A stretch of 64,000 bases of DNA from assembly GCF_032118995.1 (NCBI RefSeq), contig NC_092661.1, positions 18,549,185 to 18,613,184 on the forward strand, read 5' to 3'. Source of the DNA: Asterias amurensis (Eukaryota; Echinodermata; Asteroidea; Forcipulatida; Asteriidae). Below, in pieces: positions 11,989 to 24,036 of the stretch; positions within the stretch are counted from its first letter, which is position 1, and each line of letters begins with the position of its first letter. Below the pieces are notes generated by a model, which was not told the DNA's origin, did no database searches, and was given only the letters and a program-made list of their open reading frames with translations. Position numbers and translations under genes: made by a program.

Positions 11989-14900
11989 ATGGACGTTCAG
12001 CGTGGACATTGCTGGCGTTGTGAAGTTCAACTGGAACAGACCATTCACTGTCCTGATTGCAAGATGGCGGAGTATTGTAGCTCAACATGTGAAGAAAGAG
12101 ACAGAGCTAGACATAGGAGTAGAGAGTGCCCATTATTTGGAACAAGATCATGCAACAAATGCAATAAGAAGGGTACAATGAAAGAGGTATGTTGTGAATT
12201 GGGAAAGTTCAAGACAAGATTCTCACATATTGTCATGAATGCTGAATATAAGTCAAGCTCAATTCCTTACATCATAAAACTTAATGTGATGAATTGGGGA
12301 CTATGGGCCACTAGGTGGCAGCAGACATACCAGAGTCTAATAGTTTACGTTGTTAAAACACTGGGTAGATTTTTGCTGTGCATACACAGAGAGCAAGTTC
12401 TAGTGCTCACATTTAGTCGACTACTGACCAGCAATGAACATGCGCAGTGACGCACTCACTCTAACGACTCGTTTGGAACCTTTGTCAACCATCGGTACCA
12501 CTGTATTCAACACTCCATTGCCTTCCGTACCACTGGTTCCCTTCTGCCCTTTACAAATATTAGTATTGAACAGGCTGTTGGGACCAGTGAAGAAACCATG
12601 GGCATGAGGCTGGTTCCAAAAATGGTCTACCACAGCAGTCAACCAATGGTCGACCAGCCTGGATTTTAGTCAAAATAGTCAATCTTTAGTTAACCTTGGT
12701 GCACAATCGAACTTGCTAATAGTCTTGGTAGAACGCCAGTATTCTCAAAACTACAACTAACACCCTCAGAATAAAGGGAACAAATGTTATAAAACATTTT
12801 TTCATTGGTTTACCTCATTGAAACTGAATCTTCGTTCACGTTCCTTGAATACCATACTTGCAGACTGTCTGGTTCCCCAAATCTTTAAAATGTTTTGAGC
12901 ACACTTTATTTTCATAAATAAAGTGAGAATTGGAGGGTTTTAAAACATCTATCAAAAACGTCTATTTTTATGTCTCTTTTTTTTTATTTAAGAAGTGTAT
13001 CAAACATTCTCTATATCCTATCTAATGCGCTGCGTTCTTGACGTAGTGGCACTATACAAATGCCCTATATGTATGTTTGTATGTATGACTCTGTGTGTAA
13101 ATTAATATTATGTGCATCTAAGTCATGTGCATGCTAAAAAATATGCACAATAATGCAAAAGAAGGGCACAGTCTAGAAGCATGTTTTAAAAACTTCTCAA
13201 GCACCAAGAAAAGATTTGTTTGAAGGATCGGTTTTGTCAAACCTTATACTTTGATAGCTTTGAAATACTGCATTGAAACTTCTTGTTTACAGTGTGGAGG
13301 TTGCAACATTACATGGTGCTATTGTTTGATGTTTTCTCTGGTTTTGATAAATAACAACTGTGATTTTTTATTGGAAAAAAATGAATACACTAACCACTTC
13401 AAAATACTATCTATTTCTTTCAGTGTGGAGGTTGCAACATAGCATGGTACTGTAACAGAGAGTGTCAAAGTAGTGATTGGGTCAACCATAAAGGTTTTTG
13501 CATCAAGGCCAAGGAAGACATCAAATCAACAGCAGCTCAAATTGGACTATTAAACTTCAGAATGCAAAGAGACAGACAGGGTGGTTCCCCTTATTATTTG
13601 GGAAACACTATTGCCAAAGACTTCTTGCAACTTGATACCAATGAATGGTCTGATGGGTCAATAAAGAAAACTGACTTGAACAAAGATTATCATATATTGT
13701 CAGCTGGTTGCGGAGACTTACGCAACACTGTCTTGACAGCAGCTTCCCTTCCTGCCAGGTACCAGGGAAGTCTTTACGTCACTCTCAATGACTTTGACCC
13801 TTTTGTCATGGCAAGGAATGTCTTGTTTCTCTTTATGTTGGTTCGGTTTGCAGGCACTGAGGGAATTGAGAGCAGTCTGACTACCATCTGGTACTCAGTT
13901 CACATTGCAAAGAAAGAGTATGACTTGATCAAGACCAGCTTGGATGAGCTCATTCAGATGACCCCTCAAAGTCTCACAGAGGTCACTCAAGGGTTGGTCA
14001 AAGTTAAAGATGAAGATCTTTCAGACATGAGTCAAGTTTGGGACAAATGGAGATCCTTAGAATGCCAACGAAAGATACAATCCTCAATAAATCTCAGAAA
14101 ACAAAGACAAACTGCATTTGAGAAATTTAAACAAAAGCATGGGGATCATGTTAAGTATTTTTATACCAATCCTTTACAGTCACCTGCTGTTAAAAAGCAA
14201 ACTGAAGAATGGTTTGACCATGGTTTGTTCCTCCCCAAAGAGACGAAACAAGGGACAATGTCATTTGATAACCCAACACTAACGGGACGTGGAGCTTCAG
14301 CAGCTCCAGGTTATGAAACGCTAGTTAGGGATCGGAATGCACCAAAGGCAAGCCCAAAAGATTTTGCCTTTGTGTACTGCATCAGACCAGATTCACATCC
14401 TTTCAAAGTGTGGGATTGCTTGAGAGTGAGGGAGTCCGAGACCAGACCCTACCCAACCCCTATGGTGATGTACCACAACTACATCACAAAACTCCTACAG
14501 AAAGTAAAAAGTCTAATCCAGCAGAGAAGACTTTACATCCAAGTTTCTCTGGCCAACTCTATGGATTTTCCTTCAAATCACAAGTCTCTTAAGATGTCCA
14601 ACTATGACCGCATCTTCACATCCAATCTTGCTGACTATATTGGTTTTGCCAAGCTTTTACAAAACTTCAAACCCCTTCTTAACCAAAGTAACTGCTCCTC
14701 AGTAATTGTTACTGAAACAATTAACTGGGTTGAATTTCTACCTCAGGCTCTCTGTAAACCTGACCACAAAGAATATCAAAGATGTCTTGTAGCATATTGT
14801 CTGGATACAGGCAGAGATTTAAAAAATCTTATGCGTAAATTTGATATTGGACTCCATACCTGGATGGACTACTATGATAGTTCCCCTTACTTTCTTGCAT

Positions 14901-15124
14901 ATCTGCGTGCACAAATTATGGGTGGGGGTTTCGGGGTACCACCATTGACTAAAGTGCCTTCATTTGGCGAAGTGATGAAGTACAATGGTCTAGAAATGTG
15001 TGACTTTCGTAAGAAGCTAAATCGTCTTGTTCCATTTCAGTATCGAGTCAATGCTCGTGATTTGAATGTTATAAATGCAACTGATAGAGCAGTGGAGTGG
15101 TGTCTACCACACACTGATGGCTAA
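11989..15124 (+). CDS. Double MYND-finger / DUF4470-like protein, copy 2
   Basis: Coding exons are 11989..12186 and 13424..15124, phase 0, giving 632 aa. The two-finger layout and zinc ligands match copy 1, except that C5 is Arg here; C5 is not a ligand. The C-terminal region is close to copies 1 and 3 over long blocks (for example VWDCLRVRESETRPYP), with variable patches around 14100-14350 and 14680-14880. The intron is 1.24 kb. Its 5' part matches copy 3, but the last ~100 bases before the working acceptor match copy 1. A second acceptor plus about 30 bases of decayed exon copy sits upstream at 13293. The 5' UTR intron carries a foldback element just before the start exon. I chose the downstream acceptor because reading from the upstream one loses the finger-2 cysteines. 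Confidence 0.9.
13293..13325 (+). pseudogene. Decayed duplicate of the exon 2 start in MYND copy 2
   Basis: An acceptor (tttacag) is followed by about 30 bases that copy the start of exon 2 (tgtggaggttgcaacat). Similarity then fades into intron sequence of the copy 1 type. The flanking ~50 bases upstream match the acceptor region of copy 3. Use of this site would lose the finger-2 cysteine pattern after C70. Confidence 0.7.
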
Positions 15125-16029
15125 GTTTAACAAAGCTTGGCGTATATTTAGTGTTGATTTCTGATGTAAATCTTATTTTAATACCCCTGAAAAGATGCAC
15201 TGTCACATAACAAGCAGTGATGAAGTTGGACTTTTGAAAATCAGATAAGCAGTGTCTTATATGCAGGACATTAGCTAATTTGACTGAACCTGTCAACCTG
15301 TAGCAACAACTTCATGTTTAAGTCAAAAAAGTAGCAAAACAGCTGTGAAATTGAATTTTGCTTTTGAAGTTTTTGGCTTTTGGAGAAATACAATGATGTT
15401 TATGTAATACGTTAGTATGCCTGATGAATAGTGTCATTAATTGCAATTGCCTAATAAACAAATGTATTAGATTATAGATTTGGTAGCCTTTGGTAGCCGA
15501 GTCAATACTAAATTAAGCTACACTTGTTCATACTGTACATGTATTTCGTGATGGTTGAGAGTGTAATGACGTGGCAACTGAAGTAGTCTTTGGACTTGAT
15601 TTGTTTATTTGCTTTATGTAAAATACTCAAGAGTATTTTAGTTATTAACCATGATCATTTATTAATATTAATTTGTAGTAAAATGAAAATAGTTTAACAA
15701 TGGCATGCAGTACTCTCCAACATGTAAAAATAAAGCTTGGCACTTTGCCATGCTTTCTATGGCACCCGCCACATTTACGAATTTGCCACCAAGTTTTGAA
15801 AATCAATCCTGCTACGCTTTTCCCCACTTTTTTTTGTTTTAAGTTCATGCATTTTATGAGTGTTCAAATGCAATCTTTATAAAAAAAATATTGGTTAAAT
15901 GGTCAAGAGGAAAAGTCATCAAGGAACATCTCGGAGCATCACCGGGATCACAAAGCGAGTCCAAGCAATATTTTCCCTGCATAGGTACCCCCACCCCTCC
16001 CCATCCCTTCAGTGCAACGCTTGAATTTC

Positions 16030-16436
16030 TTAAGTTGAAGATTAATTTTGGTTTTTTACCCATACACCGATGTGTGTTAGTACTGTATACTCAGTACTTC
16101 CCGAGTCCTGTGAAAAAAAATATCACAGGCATGTTACTCGGGTGGGATTCGAACCCACGACCCTTGCAATTCTAGAGCAGTGTCTTACCAACTAGACTAC
16201 CGAGGTTGCCCGGCAGCTAGAGGCAGTTTGAATCCTATGTTTTGGCAGCGGGTACCGCAACGATATAATAGATGTTAAATTTGCATCGGGGATAAAGAAT
16301 ATTAATTTTGGTTTTTTTTTTTCACAGGACTCGGGAAGTACTGAGTATACAGTACTAACACACATCGGTGTATGGGTAAAAAAACCAAAATTAATATTCT
16401 TTATCCCCGATGCAAATTTAACATCTATTATAAGTT
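16030..16436 (-). mobile_element. tRNA-derived SINE in a foldback arrangement
   Basis: On the minus strand a tRNA-like head with box A (TAGTCTAGTTGGTAAGAC) and box B (GGGTTCGAATCCC) spans about 16140-16230. It is followed by a body (actcgggaagtactgagtatac). The same body recurs inverted at 16313-16435, so the unit can fold back. Confidence 0.7.
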
Positions 16437-16689
16437 GAAGATGTTGAGCAAGTGGCCTTATAACTCATCAACTTCTTTATAGGTGCCAATGGACCAATTC
16501 AAACCTGAATTCATAAATACTTCAATACAAGAAATAGGAGAAATAATGACAAATAAAAACAAAGATTTTTTTCCCTTCAGATTTCCTCTCAGAAATGTTA
16601 TGTCAAGCAACAAAGCAATCCTCAGTAGCATGCCTACATGTATATCAGTGATAACTAAAAACCAGATGTGATATTGAAGCACCATATGA

Positions 16690-17036
16690 GAGTATTTTCA
16701 CATCTCTTGAAAACATCTGCCCTTTGCTCTCCATTTATCATCGCGACAGCCGACTCGGGAAATTGGACGCCGCAACAAAACTTACTCCCACCATCTGTAA
16801 GAAACTGGTTGGTCAGGGTGCCTTTGGTTATAGCGGCCCCAACCTATGGAACAAACTCCCCTCAGAAATCCGCCAGTCTGACTCAATCATGACATTCAAA
16901 AAACTGTTGAAGACCGAACTGTTCAGAGCCCACTAATTTGTTTATTGTTAAATCTCTTTCTGTTCAGCGCCTTGATCTAGAGTCTAGGATATGTGCGCTT
17001 TATAAGAACTTTGTATTATTATTATTATTATTATTA
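16690..17036 (+). mobile_element. 5'-truncated LINE 3' end
   Basis: Residues GYSGPNLWNKLPSEIR and TFKKLLKTELF are the typical C-terminal end of non-LTR reverse transcriptase ORFs (CR1/L2-like or Rex-like). A short 3' UTR (gcgctttataagaac) and an (att)n tail at about 17012-17036 follow. Only about 70 codons remain, so it is a dead copy. Confidence 0.8.
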
Positions 17037-17436
17037 TGAACCTGTTGTAGTTTTTCTCTTAAAAACCCCCAATAAATTTGACTTTTTTCCCTCGAAACAA
17101 TGATGTACCATCCCTTTGAATCTTTCATTGTTATTGTAGTAATTTATAAGGAATCATCAGTCAATTACATGTCAATACTTTGAATAGAAATTATTCTCAT
17201 AAGGCTCAAGTTACAAGCACGCTTGAATGTTTGCATAAAATTACGTAGGAAAAATATTTTGTTCAGAAAAAGTAATTATTTAAGGAATTAATCAATTAGA
17301 CTGTGTAATAAGAAGGCAGTCAGTTATTGATGAGGATAAAGTGAGAAGCTGCTGAATATATGAGAATAAAATATAAAGGTCTTTGTCAATCAATTAACAA
17401 TTTTCTTGATTGTTCATTCTGGCTCCACTTTGTCAA

Positions 17437-17700
17437 AGAATTTGGGTACTTTTTGAAGGACACAAAACACATACCAGTTCTGGTAAATACATTGTAAGCT
17501 AAAAAACTATTTTCATCTCACTGAGACGCAAACTAATTTTGTCACATCGTTTTACTCATTTCTCAAAAACTACAGCACCTCAGCAAGTTATAATTTGTGG
17601 AAAGCTTTCTACCATCATTATCTTCAAGCCGTGCAAGTTTAATGTAAATCTGTGGACATTGTGTTTTGTGTTACAAAAAGTACCCTCAAAGAGTATGTAT
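17437..17700. mobile_element. MITE family B copy, degraded
   Basis: It contains ttactcatttctcaaaaac and tttgggtactttttg. The left arm is largely lost. Confidence 0.6.
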
Positions 17701-17847
17701 GAAACATTACATAAACATATCAACAGAACGGCAAAAACCAAGCTTTGGTGATAATGTAGCATTTACTTTTCAAAAGTCAAATTGACACTAATAACAACTC
17801 ATTGTTTGGGTACAGATTATGACTGGGGTGGCATTATTAAATTGTCC

Positions 17848-17990
17848 ATGGTGGCGCTATACAGTCCAGATGGTAAATTATACTGTAAGGGGAATTCCCA
17901 GCACAGTGCAATGGCAATGTGCAATAAATGTGCAATAAATGTGCAACGGCATTGTGCAATAAATGTGCAACAATTTCCCAGTCACACAAG
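17848..17990 (+). promoter_or_regulatory. Upstream block shared by MYND copies 2 and 3 (copy 3 side)
   Basis: It carries the same ggtggcgctatacag and cccagcacagtgcaat blocks as copy 2. They are followed by a short tandem array of atgtgcaataa units (about 17925-17975) that copy 2 lacks. Promoter role is inferred. Confidence 0.3.
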
Positions 17991-18059
17991 GGAACTTCAA
18001 GACATGTGTGAAGCTTCAATTCCATTTGCCACACCCTTGACATTCTGTTAAGTTCTCAT

Positions 18060-18126
18060 TTAAACCAAAGGTAGACTTCTCTGATTTGAGGACTCAACTC
18101 CAGTTTTGTGTAAAGAATCATAAAAG
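18060..18126 (+). other. Likely noncoding first exon, MYND copy 3
   Basis: The donor AAAAG|gtgagtag at 18126/18127 is homologous to the one upstream of copy 2. The next acceptor (gtttcttag) lies just before the ATG at 18505. The 5' end is not defined. Confidence 0.45.
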
Positions 18127-18504
18127 GTGAGTAGAATTTTTTCTAAATATGGGGGGTTTTGGGGTTTTTTTTCTTCTTATTTACAATTAATGACTGCTGA
18201 ATATTGAATTACTTTAATTTAAAACAAATATATTTGAAAATGTATTTAGGATTTGTATTCAGTACTTTATTATCATACATCGAACAGTATATCTTTAAAC
18301 TATTATTAGATTTCCATTATTCCTAAATAAACAAAATTTCTTCTTTTCAAAACCAACTGATAGGAAGAAAATATTTCAAAATTCTGCTTAATAAAATAAC
18401 AATAAAACAAATACAAAATGGCCAACCAGTGACAAAGAACCAAATTTATCCTTCCACTGTGAATAAATTCAGGATTTTTTTGTCTTTGTTTCTTAGAAAT
18501 AAAC

Positions 18505-21500
18505 ATGGACGTTCAGCGTGGACATTGCTGGCGTTGTGAAGTTCAACTGGAACAGACCATTCACTGTCCTGATTGCAAGATGGCGGAGTATTGTAGCTCA
18601 ACATGTGAACACAGAGACAGAGTTAGACATAGGAGTAGAGAGTGCCCTTTATTTGGAACAAGATCATGCAACAAATGCAACAAGAAGGGTACAATGAAAG
18701 AGGTATGTTGTGAATTGGGAAATTGCAAGACAAATTTCTCACATACTGTCATGAAAGCTTATGTCAAGCTCAATTCCTTACTTCATAAAATTTAATGTGA
18801 TGAATAAGGACTATGGGCCACTTGGTTGCAGCAGATATAAAAGCTAATTTTCCATTGTCAAAAACTGGGTAGGTTTGGGCATATGCACAGCCCTGCAATA
18901 CTACAACTGACACCCTCTACATAAAGGAGTTATTTACTTCAAACATTTTATAACAAAACATATTTTATTGGTTTCATAAAGTCCCTGCACACTGTTGGGT
19001 TCACAGATCTTGTTAATCTATGTTAATAAGTAAAATAATTAGTGCACTCTCAACATTTGCAAAACAATGCGAAAACGGGCACAGTCTAGTCTACAATCCC
19101 GGCCATATCTCGTTGGGCCCCCTGCCCCCTTTCAGTGTTGGTTCCAATTGCCGATTGTGTTCTGAGTTACAGTCAACATTGAGCGGGGGGCGGGGGACAA
19201 ATGTTTTGAATGTGAATGGGAAGTGCACAGGGAATTGTTGTTGTATACAACGTTAGGAAAGGGTGGCCCAAGCATTTTGGCCGGGATTGTCTGAAGGTAT
19301 TTTAGCCCGTCCAAAACGTCATTGCTTTTCACTCTGAGACGACAATGACGATTCCTGGCACGACCGCTTGCGGCTGCGCACAAAAATAATGTACCTGTCC
19401 AACTTTTTTGGTTGCGTTCATGTCTGACGGTTCACCACATGGTTCGCCATAGCATTTTGACTGCTAACTTAGCGTAAATTTGTTTTTCTCCAACACGAAA
19501 AGGCCATTGACAGTCCACAAACAACACATAACCTGTTGATATTCTTTTCAACCACCTCATTCATTTTTGGGACACGAACTCAAACGGTTAACCCTTGATA
19601 CCAAAATATAAAAGAAATTTAATTAATTTCCTTATTTACTTTACTACGGTGAACCGTGTAGACTTGATCCAAGCCTGCTATCGTCACTTTTAGCCAACTT
19701 GATAGCCAATACATTATTGCCGCAAATAGAGCCCTATTGTTAGATTGGCCCATGATAGCTAATCTGTGGGGGCGTTTTTCATGTCTCATACAGAGGAATA
19801 ACTGCCACCTCAGACTTGAAATCAAGTCTATGGACGCTGATCATCGCTGCGCTTGACTTTTTATGCGACTCAATGACCAGTGAAATTGCTAAGAGAAACG
19901 CTTAAATAAATATCAGTCGAAGCTAAACGGACTCCAGGATGGTCAGAAAGCCGTTTTTTGTTATTATCTTATTTGTATCACCTTACTCGCCATACAATTA
20001 ATATTAATCGCTTATACCCATTCTTGTATTTTTCAAGTGCATTTCCAATGTTACTATTTTACTGATTTGCACTTTTCCTGCAAGAAAACATAATTTACTG
20101 TCAATGCCCATCATAGTCAGCACCCCCCCCCCCACACCACCCCAAACAAAAATACTTGCTGATTTGAAATATGTTTTAGTGCCCCTGTCAGTTATGAATC
20201 CACATCCACTGTCTTTGGACATTCACAGCCCTTTAAATGCATTATTTGATCATTTAAAAACGGGAAAAAAATTACGAAATTAACTCAGACCATCCCGGCC
20301 ATATCTCGTTGGGCCCCCTGCCCCCTTTCAGTGTTGGTTCCAATTGCCAATTGTGTTCTGAGTAACAGTCAACATTGAGCGGGGGGCGGGGGACAAATGT
20401 TTTGAATGTGAATGGGAAGTGCACAGGGAATTGTTGTTGTATACAGCGTTAGGAAAGGGTGGCCCAAGCATTTTGGCCGGGATTGTAGACTGTTTCAGCA
20501 ACTTTTCAAAGATTGGTAGTGGCAGTAAATTTATACTCAGATAGCTTTCAAAAACTGCAATGAAACTTTTACTTCTTTTTTTCAGTGTGGAGGTTGCAAC
20601 TATGCATGGTACTGTAACAAAGAGTGTCAAAGAAGTGATTGGGCCAACCATAAAGATGTTTGCATCAAGGCCAAGGACAACATAAAATCAACAGCAGCTC
20701 AAATTGGACTATTAAACTCCAGAATGCAAAGAGACAGACTTGGTGGTTCCCCTTATTATTTTGGAAACACTATTGCCAAAGACTTCCTTCAACTTGACAA
20801 CAATGAATGGTCTGATGGGTCAATAAAGAACACTGACTTGAACAGGGACTATCATATTTTGTCAGCTGGTTGCGGAGACTTACGCAACACTGTCTTGACA
20901 GCCGCTTCCCTTCCTGCCAGGTACCAAGGAAGTCTTTACATCACTCTCAATGACTTTGACCCTTTTGTCATGGCAAGGAATGTCTTATTTCTCTTTATGT
21001 TGGTTCGGTTTGCAGACACTGAGGGAATTGAGAGCAGTCTGACTACCATCTGGTACTCAGTTCACATTACAAAGAAAGAGTATGACCTGATCAAGACCAG
21101 CTTGGATGAGCTCATTCAGATGACCCCTCAAAGTCTCACAGAGGTCACTCAAGGGTTGGTCAAAGTTCAAGGGGAAGATCTTGCAGACATGAGTCAAGTT
21201 TGGGACAAATGGAGATCCTTAGAATGCCAACGAAAGACACAATCCTCAATAAATCTCAGAAAACAAAGAAAAACTGTGTTTGAGAAATTTAAACAGCAGC
21301 ATGGGGAGGGCGTTAAGTATTGTTATACCAATTATTTACAGTCATCTGATGTTAAAAAGCAAACTGATAAATGGTTTGACCATGGGTTATTCCTCCCCAC
21401 TGAGAGGAAACAAATGACAATGTCATTTGATAACCCAACACTAACGGGACGTGGAGCTTCAGCAGCTCCAGGTTATGAAACTAGGCTAGTTTTGGATTGG

Positions 21501-22289
21501 AATGCACCAAAGGCAAGCCCAAAAGATTTTGCCTTTGAGTACTGCATCAGACCAGATTCACATCCTTTCAAAGTGTGGGATTGCTTGAGAGTGAGGGAGT
21601 CCGAGACCAGACCCTACCCAACCCATATGGTGATGTACCACAACTACATCACAAACCTGATACAAAAAGTCAAACATCTAATTCAGCAGAGAAGACTTTA
21701 CATCCAAGTTTCTCTGGCCAATTCTATGGACTTTCCTTCAATTCATAAGTCTCTTAAGATGTCCAACTATGACCGCATCTTCACATCCAATCTTGCTGAC
21801 TATATTGGTTTTGGGAAGCTTCTACAAATATTTAAACCCCTTCTTCATCTGAGAAACAGTTCCTCAGTACTTGTTACTGAGACAATAAACTGGATTGAAT
21901 TTCTACCTCAGGCTTTCTGTAAACCTGGGACCAAAGAATTTTCACAATGCTTTGTAGGATATTGTCAGGATACGGGCAGAGATTTTAAAAATCTTATGCG
22001 TAAATTTGATATTGGACCTCAAGTCTACCTAGAATACTTTGATAATACCCCTTACTTTCTTGCATATCTGCGTGCACAAATCATGGCAGGGGGTGTTGGG
22101 GTACAACCATTGACTAATGTGCCATCATTTGGTGAAGTGATGAAATACAATGGTCTAGAAATGCGCGACTTTCGTAAGAAACTGAATAATCTTGTTTCAT
22201 TTCAGTATAGAATCAACAATCGTGATATGACTCTGATAAATGCAACTGACAGAGCAGTGGAGTGGTATATACCACATACTGATGGCTAA
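18505..22289 (+). CDS. Double MYND-finger / DUF4470-like protein, copy 3
   Basis: Coding exons are 18505..18702 and 20586..22289, phase 0, giving 633 aa. All MYND ligands of both fingers are kept, with conservative changes (NYAWYCNKEC in finger 2). The DUF4470-like core (SAGCGDLRN, LNDFDPFVMARN) is intact. The intron is 1.88 kb, aligns with the copy 2 intron, and is enlarged by a 1.4 kb insertion flanked by ~195 bp direct repeats at 19093 and 20292. This is the last copy of the array; a unit of about 6 kb separates successive start codons (5.94 and 6.52 kb). The upstream DNA (17.1-18.1 kb) also resembles that of copy 2 (10.3-11.35 kb), so promoters were duplicated with the genes. No breaks are seen, so all three copies look functional. 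Confidence 0.9.
19091..20489. mobile_element. 1.4 kb composite insertion with 195 bp direct terminal repeats
   Basis: The repeats 19093..19290 and 20292..20486 are in the same orientation and differ at about three positions. Each repeat itself has inverted ends (ACAATCCCGGCCA / TGGCCGGGATTGT). The intron of MYND copy 2 is aligned on both sides but lacks the whole segment, so it went in as a unit, or as two linked insertions plus captured DNA. The inner ~1 kb has no convincing gene. Confidence 0.65.
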
Positions 22290-22310
22290 ATCATATGCAA
22301 TTATCAAGAA

Positions 22311-22468
22311 CCAGCCGTCGATTTCACCAAACTCTTCCTAACTTAGGATTAATCTTAGGACTTAGGATGAGTAAAGTTCCGTACCCATAAACAATAGGAC
22401 GCATTGAACCCATCCTAAGTCACAAAACGCTAGGATTAATCCTAGCGTTTCGTGAAATCGGCTGCTGG
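22311..22468. mobile_element. Foldback MITE after MYND copy 3
   Basis: It has arms ending gatttcaccaaac / cgtttcgtgaaatcggctg with taggattaatcct blocks, related to the 31.0 kb palindrome. Confidence 0.6.
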
Positions 22469-22747
22469 CCTCAGTGTATTTATATGGATTCCCATTTATA
22501 CCTTCCGTTAAAACATTCAAAACTCTTGCATAAGTTGAGAGCAATTCTGACAGTTTAGCCTCAGCTCACCTCGACTCTGCATTGAGTTTCGTACTTGCAC
22601 ACTAAAGTTTCAAACTGTTGCATGGAAATTTCAAACTTGTGCCAGCCAAAAATGTGGCTTACAGACTTAAATGGGGCTTTGGACTCTGTACAATCATCGG
22701 ATAACACCCATCTTTTGAATCAAAGAGGTTAATTTTTGTTTAACTAA

Positions 22748-22877
22748 GGGAATAAAGGGGTAGCGACGAGTTCTTCAACGGCCATTTAAAACCGGCAGGG
22801 TCGGCGGCCGTGTGATAAAGGCCCAAGCCGAAGGTTTTAAATGACATTTAAGAACGAGGCACTACTCTTTTATTCCC
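22748..22877. mobile_element. Foldback element
   Basis: The arm gggaataaaggggtag at the left and its inverse ctactcttttattccc at the right, with ccatttaaaacc / ggttttaaatg inside. Confidence 0.55.
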
Positions 22878-23392
22878 ATTCATAAATGCCCTTTTGTTAA
22901 AAACGTTAAAAAAATACAGTTTAACCAAACTTTAACCAAACTTTGTGAAGAATCTGTTCGATGCGTGTGGGTCGTGTGTACGCCCGTGCTAAGATTACGC
23001 GAGCGCGCTAAGATTACGCGCTGTTACTATAGCTATGAATTGCGATCCACGTGATAATCTTGCGCGCCGACACGCGGAAGCCAGCTTGTTATAAACAGCT
23101 CCAGCTGGTCATTATCAAAGGTTTAAACACCCTCCACGTAAACATGGTCATGTGATCTTCTGTCAACCAATCATTACAATGACAATATTAATAGTTATGT
23201 GTTAGACTCTTGCCTTACAGGAAAAGCTTTAAGTCCACTCTTTCTGTCAAGATCATGAAGTGCTCCTCAGAAAACTAGCTGTAATGTCGTTATTGCATGT
23301 GATCTATGGCATTGAATGGTTGGGTGTCCATCTGTTTGATTTGTGGTAACACCATGTAATAATATTAAATGTAGAATAGTTCTTATAGAATC

Positions 23393-23478
23393 TTACTCTG
23401 TTACTGAATTAGATATCTCACTAGCTGGAGAAGATTCAGAGTTCAGATAAAGTGTCTTCTTCTGTGGATCAAGGTTTT
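23393..23478 (-). other. PDXK: Candidate terminal coding exon of PDXK
   Basis: An acceptor (ttttcaag) on the minus strand opens a frame of 28 codons to a TAA, in phase with the donor at 24979. It would give a 294 aa protein, near the family size (about 310). The encoded tail (ENLDPQKKTLYLNSESS...) does not resemble the usual PDXK C-terminus, so it may be an untranslated exon or chance. Confidence 0.3.
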
Positions 23479-24036
23479 CTTGAAAATATATTCATGATAA
23501 AACGCATTGACGTTATTGTAGATATACTATTCTTATACTTTACTAGTGTGGAGTGAGAAACATCGGTCTTTATTCACTAGCGTGGAGTGAGAAACAATGG
23601 TCTCTCCATTTGGACCAGCCTGCTCTAGTCCATATTATTGGATTTGTTCTTAAAAATTCTATAAAGCCTTTGTGCTATCGATCTTGGCTGTGCTTCGTGG
23701 TCATAATGGGTTGATGTGGCCGGCAGCCAAAGCGCCCTTGCATGCCTGCTTCTCTAACCTTCCCAATCAGCCCCTCCAAATTGTTATTATTGTTATTATT
23801 ATTTACCATATCAACAAGCCATTTGATGACGATTTCGTGATGGACTTTAATGGATGAATTTGTCGGAAAAAACAAACGTGGAGTGGGATACATTGGTTTC
23901 AACATTTCGACTCTATTAATTGATGCTGTAAAAACCTTTTGCACTTTATCAATGTTATTACTGTATTGTATTGTAATAATGAGCCATTCAATGTTTAGAG
24001 AAGGATTTGTGGGAACTGCATATATAATTCATCGTC

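Noticed and set aside
16140-16230. tRNA gene on the minus strand
   Set aside because: The same tRNA-like unit recurs at 27.6 and 32.2 kb with a shared body, which marks a SINE family.
19093-20486. LTR-type element, because of direct terminal repeats
   Set aside because: The repeats have MITE-like inverted ends, no TG..CA termini, primer site or coding region are visible, and the length is only 1.4 kb.
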